The translations under genes and the position numbers were made by a program. The notes below the pieces were generated by a model. It had not been told where the DNA came from, ran no database searches, and saw only the letters and a program-made list of their open reading frames with translations. From contig OX335657.1 of assembly GCA_946894095.1 (NCBI GenBank), forward strand, positions 18,104,001-18,168,000: a stretch of 64,000 nt of DNA. The letters are read 5' to 3'. Of the stretch, positions 23,412 to 34,013 are shown in pieces; position 1 is the first letter of the stretch, and the number at the start of each line of letters is the position of its first letter. This stretch comes from Incurvaria masculella (Eukaryota > Arthropoda > Insecta > Lepidoptera > Incurvariidae).

Positions 23412-23905
23412 AGACTCGTAAAAAGGTCGCAGGTTCGAATCTTGCTTCAGACAAATATCCAGACCAAACATATTTCTGATATTTTTTAATAATTTGATTG
23501 CAATGCTCCAATGTAGATGTCGTTGCATAACCTCAAATTAATGAGATAACGGTAATGTCGTATCCATTCAATAAGTATCAAATGTTCAAAAGGGCAGCGT
23601 ATTCATGAACATAAACGTGACCATGTAAGAAGCGAGCTACAATGGGCTTTGATAATGGCGGCTCATGTCCATCGATGTTAGGTACTGTGCTAGCACGTGT
23701 TCGTAATGTCTTCAAGGTCAATACGTTGGGCTGCTAAAATAGGCTCGGCGTTTTACATAATGGTTAACGATCCATCAGTCTAATCTACGAGTTTCGGTTT
23801 TTTGTCGCCGACTTTAAGCCTAATTTAAAATATACTTGATATACCTATTATAAATGCAACCTTGGGCAGTGTAGTTTGGTCTTCCCTGAATAGACCCGCA
23901 GCACA
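23412..23905. other. No gene seen
   Basis: AT-rich to mixed. CTGAATAGACCC at 23885-23897 resembles the right end of the MITE that follows. Confidence 0.4.
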
Positions 23906-23910
23906 TCCCA

Positions 23911-24174
23911 GGGGGTCTATTCAAGAGATTCTCACCTGTGTGTCACCGGTGCCTCTCTGGTGAGTCACAACGCTTTCGTATATATGAATTGACAGTCACA
24001 AGTCACCCTAGTGTTGTCCCTTTCTAATTATTCTGATTAGAGTGCGAAGACACTAACATAACATTTGATGTTTGATGATGTCAGGTGAATGCGTCTTACT
24101 TTCATCCGTGACTAACTCGTTTTCGCTTTCCTAAGTAGATATGTGACAAGTGAGAATCTGATGAGTAGACCGCC
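23911..24174. mobile_element. MITE related in its termini to family H
   Basis: Left GGGGGTCTATTCAAGAGATT and right end inverse (GAATCTGATGAGTAGACCGCC) form imperfect inverted repeats of about 35 bp. The interior differs from the 244-bp family. Confidence 0.55.
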
Positions 24175-24531
24175 TGTCAAGGCTTGCAAACCTCACAGAC
24201 AGTCAGTCACAGAATACATAAGTAATATCAGTAATCTGTGATACCATATCCGCAGAAAATAATTATTCATGTGAGTCTGTACATCTATCATAAATTGGCC
24301 ATTTTTTTATCACTGTTTCCACTATTAGAAAATGGCTCAGTTAATGTAACTCAATATAGCGTCGGTTTTTATATTAGTGGGTCCGGATTTGTTGTGTGAG
24401 ACGAAGCCCTCGATGCGAACTCGTTCTGGTTCTTTTTGGGGTTCCGTATCTCTAAAGCAAAAAAATGTCACTTCGTTATTTTGGGTTTGCAAGAACGGAT
24501 TACTCACGGTGTGGCGTTATAATGCACGACA

Positions 24532-24552
24532 CGTTGTTGTTGTTGTTGTTGT
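24532..24552 (-). repeat. CAA microsatellite, 3' tail of the downstream retroelement
   Basis: About seven GTT units on plus, i.e. CAA units directly 3' of the minus-strand retroelement 3' UTR. Confidence 0.6.
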
Positions 24553-24622
24553 CGGCGAGTGGTTGCCGACGCTTGAACGCACTTGACACGAGGCCGTTGT
24601 GCTCAGTAACCCGACTTTTGGC

Positions 24623-25655
24623 TCACTTCAGCCAGCCGAGCTCTTCCACAAAGCGTAGCAGCCCTTTAGGATCTTTCCACACTTGCGGGTCGCTCCTTTC
24701 GAAGCTAAAGACCCCCGTACAAAATGTCTGCAGTTGCATGTCTACATTCCATGACTATATGTGCCGGTGTCTCCTCCGCCTCCAAGCAGGCCCTGCAGAG
24801 GGGACTGTCCGTGACTCCGATGGTGTGAAGGTGTTTGTTGAGCTGGCAGTGGCCCGTGAGTAGGCTTACCACCGTTCTCAACTGTGGTCTGTGCAGCTGT
24901 AGAAGTTTCCTTGTTAGGTGTGGATCCGGTGCTGGCACTGCTTCCCTTGATTGTCTACAGTCCGCTGTAGATGACCACCTTGCAGTGTGAGCCCGTGTCA
25001 TTCGTTTCCTTCACTGAAGGGGGTTGGCATGAGTGGCTCTGGTCCGACGGGCTTTAAACTCGAACCCGCCTTGGCGAGATCGTCGGCCGCATCGTTGCTA
25101 TGGCTCCCGCTATGTCCCTTTATCCACTGGAATGTGATCCTGTTGTCGATTGAGATGTCCTGTAAAGCCTCATGACATTGTTTAATTAGTCCAGAAGTGA
25201 ATGTTTGATTGGCAAGAGCCTTCAAAACAGATGCACTGTCGGTTAGTATTCTGATTGTATAGTCTACCATTTCACGCTGTTTTATTGCTGCGGCTGCCTC
25301 AATTAGACCTACACACTCCGCCTGAAAGATGGAGTTTCCGGAGCCCAGCATAACTGTTCTTTTGATATTGAGGTCTGCTGAGAAACAGCCAGCTCCCGTA
25401 CCATACTCGGTTTTAGAGCCATCCGTGTATACCCTAACTTCTCTTAGTCCCGAGTAGTCCTTCGGACCCTCGGAGAGTTCAATAGTGTACAGTCTGTCAA
25501 AGTTATATGTCTTAGGTATCCTATCGCATCTTACCCCTAGCAAAGGGTTCTCCTCCAGAGCTGTACTGAGAATTGTTGTGTGCTGTGCCCTAGTCTCTCC
25601 TGACCAGAAACCTGTCGTTCTAAGCCTAAAAGCTGCGGCTGCCGCCTCTGTTCTG
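24623..25655 (-). pseudogene. Non-LTR retrotransposon 3' half with RNase H domain
   Basis: The minus strand encodes an RNase H domain (VYTDGSK near 25430, ECVGLIEAAA, LTDSAS, WIKGHSGSHSNDAADDLA) typical of I/R1/Jockey-group elements. After a frame change near 25000 follows a zinc-knuckle region (CRACLEAEETPAHIVMEC, about 24735-24790). After another near 24705 comes the usual terminal block GLLRFVEELGWLK and stop at 24625-24623. No RT or endonuclease remains, so it is 5'-truncated and frameshifted. The 5' break is at about 25655, where an inverted-repeat arm begins. Confidence 0.8.
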
Positions 25656-25657
25656 GG

Positions 25658-26158
25658 AAAAAGTACCTTGACAGACAGATTGACGGACAAATAAGTTTGT
25701 AAGAACGGCAAACTCGCGATGTGGCGATAATGATGCACGACACGTTTCGAACCAAACATTTGGTCCATCTTCGGTCATGAAATTTGATCCATTTGACGTA
25801 TTCCGTTGAAGAAGAATGTAGCTTTGGGTTTGGGTAATCTGCCAAGAAACTTGAGCTGTGTTCCGAAGGTCAGATGATGTGTAGTACGAACTGGACGGTG
25901 TCTTTAGTGGTTTTCCTCTTATTCGGAGCGGTGCCAATACCGGGAATGTCCTCTCTTTTCAAATTTCTGTACTTGAAGGACTCAGGACAAGCTGACAGTT
26001 CACTGTTGACCGCCCCGCGTCCGCCGCCCGGCATGGGTCTCACCTGAAGATGGACCAAATGTTTGGTCCAAAACTTCGTGCATCATTATCGCCACATCGC
26101 GAGTTTGCCGTTCTTACAAACTTATTTATCCGTCAATCTGTCGGTCAAGGTACTTTTT
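25658..26158. repeat. Inverted repeat with 268-bp loop
   Basis: Arms 25658-25774 and 26043-26158 are near-perfect reverse complements (AAAAAGTACCTTGAC, TTTGTAAGAACGGCAAACTC, ACCAAACATTTGGTCCATC). The loop (25775-26042) differs in composition and includes a GC-rich end. A diverged copy of part of the arm (TTTGCAAGAACGG ... GCACGACACG) also lies at 24489-24531. Confidence 0.75.
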
Positions 26159-26294
26159 AGAATTAATTAGAATAAATTAGATATTCATATCTAATTCTTA
26201 GATCTACGGTCCCTTGACCATCAAGCTTCCAATATACGCAAAGGCGATAGCGATACAAAAACACTTTTGACCATTCGTGTCATGTGTTTCAACA

Positions 26295-26517
26295 CTTGCA
26301 AATATATCAAAACCTACAAGGTAGGTTACTTCCCGTTGACCTATAATCATGATATTTGGCAAGAAGTTCTCAGACGTAAAGGAAAAAATCCGAAAATCGT
26401 TGATTTGCAGATATCACATCAAAAAGTAGTTATTTCTGTGATGGACGAGCTATTTGCAAACAAATGTGTACGGAACCCTCGGTGCGCGAGTCGGACTCGC
26501 ACTTGACGGGTTTTTTT
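26295..26517 (+). mobile_element. Family N interspersed repeat
   Basis: Contains GTTACTTCCCGTTGACCTA and ATCATGATATTTGGCAAG and ends TACGGAACCCTCGGTGCGCG...CTCGCACTTG. The end module is shared with family A, but the interior differs. Its left part is missing or decayed. Confidence 0.6.
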
Positions 26518-26825
26518 ATCAATTTATCAAAACTCCCAGCTTGTCGACCGGGCGCGAGTACCACCGAGCTACCACACAAACTACTAAGATACCGATGCCT
26601 TCTCGGATGACTCATCTAAAAGTAATCAGACCTTTTTGTAATTCGAGAGACACAGTACATTGCCCTCTCGTGTAACTGACGTTAACTTGTTTAGTAGTAC
26701 GGTACGGGTATTGGCCTTCCAGAAATACGATTGCTTGTAGATTATAAAGGATATTATAAAAATAACAATAATATTAATAACAATAACATTTATTCAAATT
26801 TAGAGTATTAACATTTTTTAGTTCC

Positions 26826-27138
26826 TTTTTTAGGGTTCCGTACCCAAAGGGTGAAAACGGAACCCTATTACTCAGCCTCTGCTGTCCGTCCGTCCGTCCG
26901 TCCGTCCGTCCGTCCGTCTGTCACAGGGCTGCTGTATCTCATGAACCGTAACAGGTAGGAAGCTGAATTGTTCACAGTTTATGTATTTATTTTGCCGCTA
27001 TAACACCAAATAGGTAAAGTTATAAAATAATAAAAAATAAAGGGGGGCCCATACAAAAAACGTGTTTTTTGTAGTAAATATTGTACGATGGTACGGAACC
27101 CTTCGTGTGCGAGTCCGACTCGCACTTGGCCGGTTTTT
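26826..27138 (-). mobile_element. Family A interspersed repeat
   Basis: Minus-orientation copy: TAGGGTTCCGTACCCAAAGG at the left, CGTC microsatellite at 26885-26918, CTCGCACTTGGCCGG at the right. Confidence 0.75.
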
Positions 27139-27379
27139 CCGAACTAGACCCGGACTGTTTCATGCGAAAGAGGTTGCGCTGTACAAATATACATATAATC
27201 GGTTCGAGAAATTAATTAAAAAATAAAATTTATTAAAATGGGTGTCGGTGAGGGGGAATGTGAGTGAGTGAGGGTGCGTAAGACTGCGTGATAGTCAGGA
27301 TGTGTACAGGTTTGTGGGGATCAATCATTTCAAAATGTTTTGTAGTTGAATTTGTCAAAGTTATTAAGTTTATTTTTAA

Positions 27380-27850
27380 GGCGCTAGGACTAGCCAACTA
27401 CTCGCGCCATACAAATGCACTTTTTAACAAATGTAATAATATGTAGTGAAACGCTTCAGCAAATCCAAATAGAACTCCAGACTGATAATGGATTGTTAAT
27501 ATTTTTTTATTCCATCATTTATTTAAATAATAATAAAAATAAAAAAGTTGATTTTTCTCATTAGAAATCTGAAAGTAATTCGATTTCTAGATATAAGCAA
27601 AAACAGCATATATGCATAAACAAAAAATTCCATTTGCTTTTAGATTTCTACATTTAGTCAAAAAAGTTCGGAAATGGACACCGTTTCCGCAATGTATTTT
27701 GTATAGAAAAAGGAAACATACATTAACGAAAATAGGTCGATTCCTAGACAAGGAATCATATATTGTAAGAATGACACTTATAATCGTCAGACTTAGTTAG
27801 TTAACTTGGGGTGCCTCGTCTAACTTTGCGATTTGGCTAGTACCAGGGCC
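27380..27850 (+). mobile_element. 471-bp TTAA MITE, family F copy 2 (complete)
   Basis: TTAA at 27376-27379 and 27851-27854. Left end GGCGCTAGGACTAGCCAAC, right end GGCTAGTACCAGGGCC, an imperfect inverted repeat of about 18 bp. The 62-codon ORF inside has no known homologue type and is broken in other copies. Confidence 0.85.
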
Positions 27851-27971
27851 TTAATGCCTATGCCATCGTTACAACCCAGATGCGTGGTTGAGTAATGCAC
27901 TCGGCGCCTGCTACGAACCCTATCGAGTAGGCGCTATCGAAGGGGCGATATCGCCTGTCAAAAATATTGCA

Positions 27972-28150
27972 TGCGTTTGACAGATGGTACGATAGGGCAT
28001 TTTTATACTTACGGTACGAATTATTATTATTTTACCTATAGTAAAATGTTGACATGTTCCATAGTGTTAAGTGCACTTGAAATAACATACTCTAGTTGAT
28101 AAATATTTTGAACTATGCACTATGAACTTTCGATACCATCTGTCAAACGC
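27972..28150. repeat. Short inverted repeat, possible MITE
   Basis: GCGTTTGACAGATGGTACGA (27972) is repeated inverted at 28131-28150. The sequence between includes an 80-bp block (27984-28073) found again as a direct repeat at 29100-29183. Confidence 0.45.
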
Positions 28151-28204
28151 AAGAAACGACTTGAAAACGACGTTTCAAGACCCAAGAACTGTCTATGATT
28201 TTCA

Positions 28205-28278
28205 GCATTAAGAGAAAAAAAAAATGATTCCGCCGAATTGAGAACCTCCTCCTTTTTTTCGAAGTCGGTTAAAAATGA
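28205..28278 (-). repeat. Common lepidopteran interspersed repeat fragment
   Basis: Minus strand reads AACCGACTTCGAAAAAAAGG then AGGAGGTTCTCAATTCGGCG, a word I recognise from memory as recurrent in lepidopteran noncoding DNA. Short fragment only. Confidence 0.45.
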
Positions 28279-28279
28279 G

Positions 28280-28915
28280 ATTGATACGCAGAAGTGTGAC
28301 CTTGAGTGTTCGGCACGCAGGCAACAATGACTTGTCACGGTAGCTCGGTTCTATGCAATTTGTCCGTGTTTGTTCACCAGCTACAACGAGAGCATTATTG
28401 TTAGTTCGCATGTTGAGTAGATTTTTTCAGAGATCTTGTAGTTAGTATAAATTATCATCGCAATTTAGCACAGTCAGTCATGCCTCTCCTTTGTGATGCG
28501 TGTTGGCTTTTTGTGTGCGTTATATTTACGAAAATATAGAGTAGAGAGTAGAACCTCCTGCCGTACTTATTTAAAAAAAGCACAAATTCTAACATTACCT
28601 GCTCAGTATGTACTGGAATGTCTAACACATATCCATAGAAACCGCGGAAGCATGGTGCGGCAAGAAATGGTCCACAAATATCCCACTCGATTTAGACACA
28701 ATTGTATGTTACCCCAAACACATCTTGATCGAGTTCAGCAACAGGGCGATCATTTAAAAAATTAAATTTATAACAATATACCAGGCCATTTGCAAAGTCT
28801 ACAAATAGAACAATTCAGGTAGGATGTGAGAAACGTATTTATTGAAAATGTATTTCATTCTGTTAACGATTTTTTAAATCACCAATTTTAATCACTTATT
28901 CGTATTTATTGACTT
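28280..28915. other. No gene seen
   Basis: The 90-codon ORF at 28493-28765 has no recognisable motif and no splice context. Confidence 0.35.
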
Positions 28916-28919
28916 GTAC

Positions 28920-29030
28920 TTTTTTTTTTTTTTTTATGTGACTGGACATGGATGGCTAATACCACAAGTTCTGTCATGGTATTAGCCCAACACACCACAT
29001 GGGAACTAGGTGCCATGCCAGGACCTTCCT
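28920..29030 (-). mobile_element. SINE 3' fragment
   Basis: T-run at 28920-28935 then the last 90 bp of the SINE body in the variant found with 5S heads (CACATGGGAACTAGGTGCC). 5'-truncated. Confidence 0.75.
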
Positions 29031-29159
29031 GCCTAATAATAGTGTCAGTATTCTTAATTTTAATTTTAATCTGTAATAACATAATATTAATTGACAACCG
29101 ACAGGGCATTTTTATACATAAGGTATGAATTAATATTATTTTACTTATAGTAAAATGTT

Positions 29160-29521
29160 GACGTGTTCTATGGTATTAAGTGGATCTGGATGGGTGACCA
29201 TTTTCAACCGATGACAGCCTCATCGGTTGAAAATGGCCACGGATTCCACGTAAAACTGTGAGGACCTACAGTTTTACTTGGAATCCGAACCGTTCCTTAC
29301 TTACTAGGTGGTAGGTTAATCTCGCCCGGGTTGGTACCATCGCATTTAATGAACGATGGTCAAAACGGCAACGAAAATTGTCCGTGTTTTCCATCTAGTT
29401 CAATGTAGCTGAGCAATGTAAGGATGGTCCTGGCATGGCACCTAGTTCCCATGTGGTGTGTTAGGCTAATATCTAACGTTCAATTTGGTATTATAGCCAT
29501 CCATGTCCAGTTACAAAAAAA
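29160..29521 (+). mobile_element. SINE, 5S-headed type, partial head
   Basis: Starts with the 5S box C word GGATGGGTGACC at 29189-29200. A local inverted duplication of about 30 bp (29201-29245, CAACCGATGA...TCATCGGTTG) follows, then the SINE body and A-tail at 29515-29521. Confidence 0.7.
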
Positions 29522-29526
29522 TGAAG

Positions 29527-29660
29527 GAAGTCGGGGCCCCCGTGTCAGCAGCCGACTTGAGCCGACCGCACTAGCCACCGCAGCCGCCGCCGCTTCCGTC
29601 ACCGCACAGCCGCAGGTGACAGAGAAATCAAATCCGGCAGGCTGTGCGGCAGGCTGTGTT
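29527..29660 (+). other. GC-rich block of unknown nature
   Basis: Alanine-codon-rich stretch (CCGCAGCCGCCGCCGC) between a SINE tail and AT-rich sequence, with a donor-like CAGGTGACAG at 29612-29621. No conserved protein recognised. It could be a small exon or a repeat fragment. Confidence 0.2.
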
Positions 29661-29924
29661 GGCGGTCTGTCCTTTCCACATGGACATCGATATATTGTTG
29701 CAGTAAGACTTCGAATGGTTAGTTATGCCGACATGCGGAACATGACTTATACTACTTGTATGTTCAGTGACCTGAACATTAGTCACACAACAAAACTGCA
29801 CTATTTTTACATAATATTTTAGCTTAGGTATTGGAATATACTATCGCCATAAATATCTGGAGATCAATAATATTTTAGGATTTGACAATAGCTAAATGCA
29901 AATGTCACTTGAAATGTATTTTAA

Positions 29925-30395
29925 GGCGCTAGGACTGGCCAACTACTCGCGCCATACAAATGCACTTTTTAACAAATGTAATAATATGTAGTGAAACGCT
30001 TCAGAAAATCCAAATAGAACTCCAGACTGATAATGGATTGTTAATATTTTTTGATTCCATCATTTATTTAAATAATAATAAAAATAAAAAAGTTGATTTT
30101 TCTCATTAGAAATCTGAAAGTAATTCGATTAATAGATATAAGCAAAAACACCATATATGCATAAACAAAACATTCCATTTGCTATTAGATTTCTACATTT
30201 AGTCAAAAAAGTTCGGAAATGGACACCGTTTCCGCAATGTATTTTGTATAGAAAAAGGTAACATACATTAACGAAAATAGGTTGATTAATAGACAAGGAA
30301 TCATATATTGTAAGAATGACACTTATAATCGTCAGACTTAGTTAGTTAACTTGGGGTGCCTCGTCTAACTTTGCGATTTGGCTAGTACCAGGGCC
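29925..30395 (+). mobile_element. 471-bp TTAA MITE, family F copy 3
   Basis: TTAA at 29921-29924 and 30396-30399; same length and ends as copy 2, with scattered substitutions. Confidence 0.85.
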
Positions 30396-30519
30396 TTAAC
30401 TGTAACGAATGTTCGTTAAAAACGAATACAAGTCCGTTGGTGTTCCACAACGTGAGAAAGGAAAATCCTTTTTTCCTTAAAAAGGGTACCTGTATTTATA
30501 GAGTAAAAAAAAAAAAAAA

Positions 30520-30908
30520 ACAAGTGGCGCGGGGACTTGCCTAGCATACCGAAGGTCTGCTTTCAAATCCTTGCCCCGATCATGCACTAATTTCTTTCTC
30601 TTTATTAGTTGCATAAGTGAATTTCGTCACGAATGCGAGCTGCTCCATGGTTCGGAATCCATGTAAAACTGTAGGTCCTCTTCCCTTACTAGGTGCTAGG
30701 GTTTAAGCCCTCCCGGGTTGGTAACATCGCATTGAATCAAAAGATGGTCGACACGGCAATGAAAAATTGTCCGTGCTTTCCATCCAGTTCAATAAAGCGT
30801 GCTCATAAAGGGAAGGTCCTGGCTAATTTCTTCGGTAATTGGGTGTATTGGGCTAATGTCATAACGGTAGTTATTATTAGCTATCCATGTTAGGTTGCAT
30901 AAAAAAAT
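30520..30908 (+). mobile_element. tRNA-headed SINE, near full length
   Basis: Head with AGTGGCGCGGGGACTTGCC and TTTCAAATCC, body, tail GTTGCATAAAAAAA at 30892-30907. Confidence 0.8.
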
Positions 30909-31030
30909 CTACGTGCAATGCCGGGTCCTTCTACAATGCACGGCTGCATTGAACTGAATGGTTTTCACCACGGAATATGTTTTCACGACAATTTTCTTTG
31001 CCGATGCGATTGGCATACATCTAGTAAGTA
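30909..31030 (-). mobile_element. SINE body fragment
   Basis: GCAATGCCGGGTCCTTC and GCACGGCTGCATTGAACTG match the minus-orientation SINE body, directly abutting the previous copy tail to tail. Confidence 0.5.
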
Positions 31031-31039
31031 AGTTATTGT

Positions 31040-31655
31040 AAGGGAGTTGCACACATGAATGTACAGAGCATGAATACCTACATGATCCAGTTTAACAGTC
31101 ACAACCGACGAGAGTGGGGCAAAAAGTGGCCTCCGTCGTATACGGCCTACAAGGTCATCTTGAAGGTTCTTGAACCACAATGGATGTGGTGAACTGGCTT
31201 CAACCAAGCTTTTGCTAGTGTATATAATATTGTAGTGGTCAATCTCGTATTCGGTGCATCTAAGCAGCATACAGCATCGGATTTTAACCGTGTATATTTT
31301 GTAGAAATAGTACGCGAAAGTTGATTGCTTGTTTATCATTTATTCATGTTCCATAGAAACTCGGATTTGTCATGTTCCGAACTGCCAATAAATAATTAGC
31401 TGGAAAAACAAATTAAGTGTAGCTAAAGTTTTTAGTGGTAAATTTAATAGTTGGGTCATCAAGCAAGTGATTGATTTAATCTGCCGTTTAATTACATTTC
31501 GTACCGCGTTAACTGTCAAACGAAATGTTATTCGGCCAAGTGAACTAAAATTTACCAGTTAGCATAAAATAAACGTCAGGTTTCATTACTCGCTTACCTG
31601 TTCACCGGCAAGCTAATTTATCATGGTATCCCCCCAGGTACAGTTGCTAGAGTTC
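31040..31655. other. No gene seen
   Basis: A 118-codon minus ORF (30983-31339) has no recognisable motif. Nothing else found. Confidence 0.35.
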
Positions 31656-31656
31656 T

Positions 31657-31770
31657 TTTTATGTAACTCAACATGAATGAACTCCTACTTACATGATATT
31701 AGCTCAATACAACGCGCTCCCTTTGGAATAAGGTGTCATGCCAGGACCTTCCCTTTATGAGCACGGCTTG
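31657..31770 (-). mobile_element. SINE 3' fragment
   Basis: TTTTTATGTAACTCAACATG then GGTGTCATGCCAGGACC and GAGCACGGC; the rest is missing. Confidence 0.65.
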
Positions 31771-31840
31771 ATGAATCGGCTGCGTGTGATGGAATGCCAT
31801 TGAAGTGGATGTGTGAGCACAAAAATATATCACCAGCAGC

Positions 31841-32178
31841 AAAACCGGCCAAATGCGAGTCGGACTCGCACACAAAGGGCTCCGTACCATCGTACAAGAT
31901 TTAACACACGTTATTGTTATACACGATTTGTTTAAAACACGTTTTTTGTATGGGACGCCCCTTTAATTATTAATATATTTTTATTTTACCTATTTGTTGT
32001 TATAGCGGCAAAATAAATACACTGTCTGTGAAAATTTCAGCTGCCTACCTATTACGGTTCATGAGATACAGCCCCTTGACAGACGGACGGACGGACGGAC
32101 GGACGGACGGACGGACGGACAGCGGAGGTTTAGTAATAGGATTCCGTTTTCACCATTTGGGTACGGAACCCTAAAAAT
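31841..32178 (+). mobile_element. Family A interspersed repeat
   Basis: CCGGCCAAATGCGAGTCGG at the left, ten or more CGGA units at 32083-32120, GGTACGGAACCCTAAAAA at the right. Confidence 0.75.
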
Positions 32179-32665
32179 AAATGCTTTCCGTTGTGAAAGG
32201 AACATTTTGATGAAAGGTCGCTGGATCCCTTTAGATTTGGTATATAACTATGCAGAGTGAGCCCCCAAATACCTTGGTTCAATAATGTACAACTAAAGAG
32301 GAAATATTTAGTTCTTTCCTTTAGGTTGCGTTCCGGCCACATTCCGCTTAACAAGTTTGCACATCTGATGAGGAAGGTAACATCACCAAACTGTGACGTC
32401 TGTGGAGTTCCTGAGGATGTGTATCATGTTTTGGCGGAGTGTGTGCGGGCCGCGGCCGAGACGAACGCGCTAAATATTAGTAATTTGAATGTCGGCAACT
32501 ATCAGACCATTATAAGGGCCGAGTGCACGAAAGAACAAAACATCAAAATCAACGTCAACGTACGTTTAAACACGTCACTTTGTATGGATAGTATGAAAGG
32601 AACTCCACGCGGATCACTAAAAGTGACGTGTTTGAACATTGATTAACTCGGCCGTCTCTTAGTGC
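32179..32665 (+). pseudogene. C-terminal fragment of a non-LTR polyprotein
   Basis: The ORF at 32257-32646 contains FRLRSGHIPLNKFAHLM and a zinc-knuckle CDVCGVPEDVYHVLAEC, the standard order after RNase H or RT in Jockey/R1-group elements. No RT remains. The element probably continues at 33121-33300 beyond an inserted hAT-like element. Confidence 0.65.
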
Positions 32666-33120
32666 CAGGGTCGGATTTAGAGTTGTGGAGGCCCCAGGGC
32701 AACAAAGGAGTGGATGCCCCTAATTATTATTCAAATAATCTGGAAACGGCGGTGCATACGTTTCACAGAGACATTGAAGAGGGGAAGGAAGACTGGTCGA
32801 ACTGCTTTTTGCATATGTTCCAAATAATGCAAACAATCATTTATTGTGAAAAACTATAAATGTATCACTAATGTAACATCTGGTTTTGCTTATCAGAAGC
32901 CAAAAACTTTCAGTATACCCTAAGTGTAATTATAAATGTTAAAAAAACACACTGTTATAACGAAAACATATTGAAAACTGCTAAATCGATGAATTGAACA
33001 TGTTTTCGTTATAAAATTAGTGCTCAACCTTTCCTTAAATAAGTAAAATTTATGTAGAGGCCCTCTCTTGTGGAGGCCCCGGGCAGTTGCCCCGGTTGCC
33101 CTCCCTTAAATCCGGCGCCG
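32666..33120. mobile_element. hAT-like non-autonomous element
   Basis: 455 bp with terminal inverted repeats CAGGGTCGGATTTA and CGGCGCCGGATTTA (inverse of the right end). Flanked by CTTAGTGC (32658-32665) and CTTCGTGC (33121-33128), an 8-bp duplication with one difference, as expected for hAT. It encodes no transposase. Confidence 0.7.
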
Positions 33121-33300
33121 CTTCGTGCAATCGGGGCTAAGTCTCCCAGCTTCGGAAAAGGCAATTCGAATTTATAATTTTATTAACATAGTTTTAAGTA
33201 GAAGAGCTTAACTTGTATTAGACCTAATTTATAGCTAAGACCTAACAGCACTGACATTGTCAATTCGTGTACCCAAGCCCCTTTAAATAAAGATAAAAAA
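33121..33300 (+). mobile_element. 3' UTR and end of the interrupted non-LTR element
   Basis: Continues the element broken at 32665. Ends in TTTAAATAAAGATAAAAAA, a polyadenylation-like signal plus A-run. Confidence 0.5.
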
Positions 33301-33302
33301 TA

Positions 33303-33411
33303 ACTGGGACAAATTATTCATTGCCGCTTTGACCGTCATTCATTTAATGCGACGGTAATAGCCCGTAAGGCGGGGGCCTAGTTTGACGTGCAATCCGAAC
33401 CAAAAACGACT
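33303..33411 (-). mobile_element. SINE body fragment
   Basis: CATTGCCGCTTTGACCG and AATGCGACGGTA match the centre of the minus-orientation SINE. Confidence 0.5.
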
Positions 33412-33659
33412 GACATGCACGAGAAAAATTCAGTGGGACCAATTGTATTATTTTAAAGTGCCGGAAACCACGAAGCACAAAGCGTTTGCACCTTTAAACC
33501 TTAAAAATCTTCTCTGCTTGTAATGGTATTATTTAGGAAGTTTGAAAATAATGGATAAAATACCAGATAAAAATAACATTGAAAATAAAAGAGAATACAA
33601 AAATCAACACCAAAATGTATAAGCATTAGCAAAAATCAATGGCAACAACTCTGAATCAA

Positions 33660-33980
33660 ATGGAAGCGTACCGTTTAGTTGAGAAGTGGATGGCATGTCG
33701 CACCATGCACCATGAAGAGTTGAACAGTCAGTCGGCGTGTTTGCGTTCACTGCTGGACATACGCCTCTCCAATTTTCCTCCATTCCTCCCGACCCTCAGC
33801 AGTACGGAAGCACTGCTTTCCGCCGACGCACTTGATGTCGTCGTCCCACCTGGCGGGTGGTCTTCCCACACTCCTTTTTCCTACACGGCCGCCAGTGTAG
33901 GACACGAATACTCCAGCGGTCATCGTCGTCTTAAAACTACTAATTCTAACTCTACCAAAAATGTTCTTCTTCGGTGGAAT
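33660..33980 (-). pseudogene. 5'-truncated RTE-type retrotransposon 3' end
   Basis: Minus strand encodes SVGRPPARWDDDI and EEWRKIGEAYVQQ, the characteristic C-terminal block of RTE-clade endonuclease/RT proteins. It is flanked by an 18-bp perfect direct repeat (GCAACAACTCTGAATCAA at 33642-33659 and 33981-33998), i.e. a target duplication. The insertion is only about 320 bp. Confidence 0.8.
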
Positions 33981-34013
33981 GCAACAACTCTGAATCAATG
34001 GGAAGACACTTAA

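Noticed and set aside
6889..27800. Matching 62-codon ORFs at 6889-7077 and 27612-27800
   Set aside because: Both lie inside 471-bp MITE copies, and the other two copies do not keep the frame.
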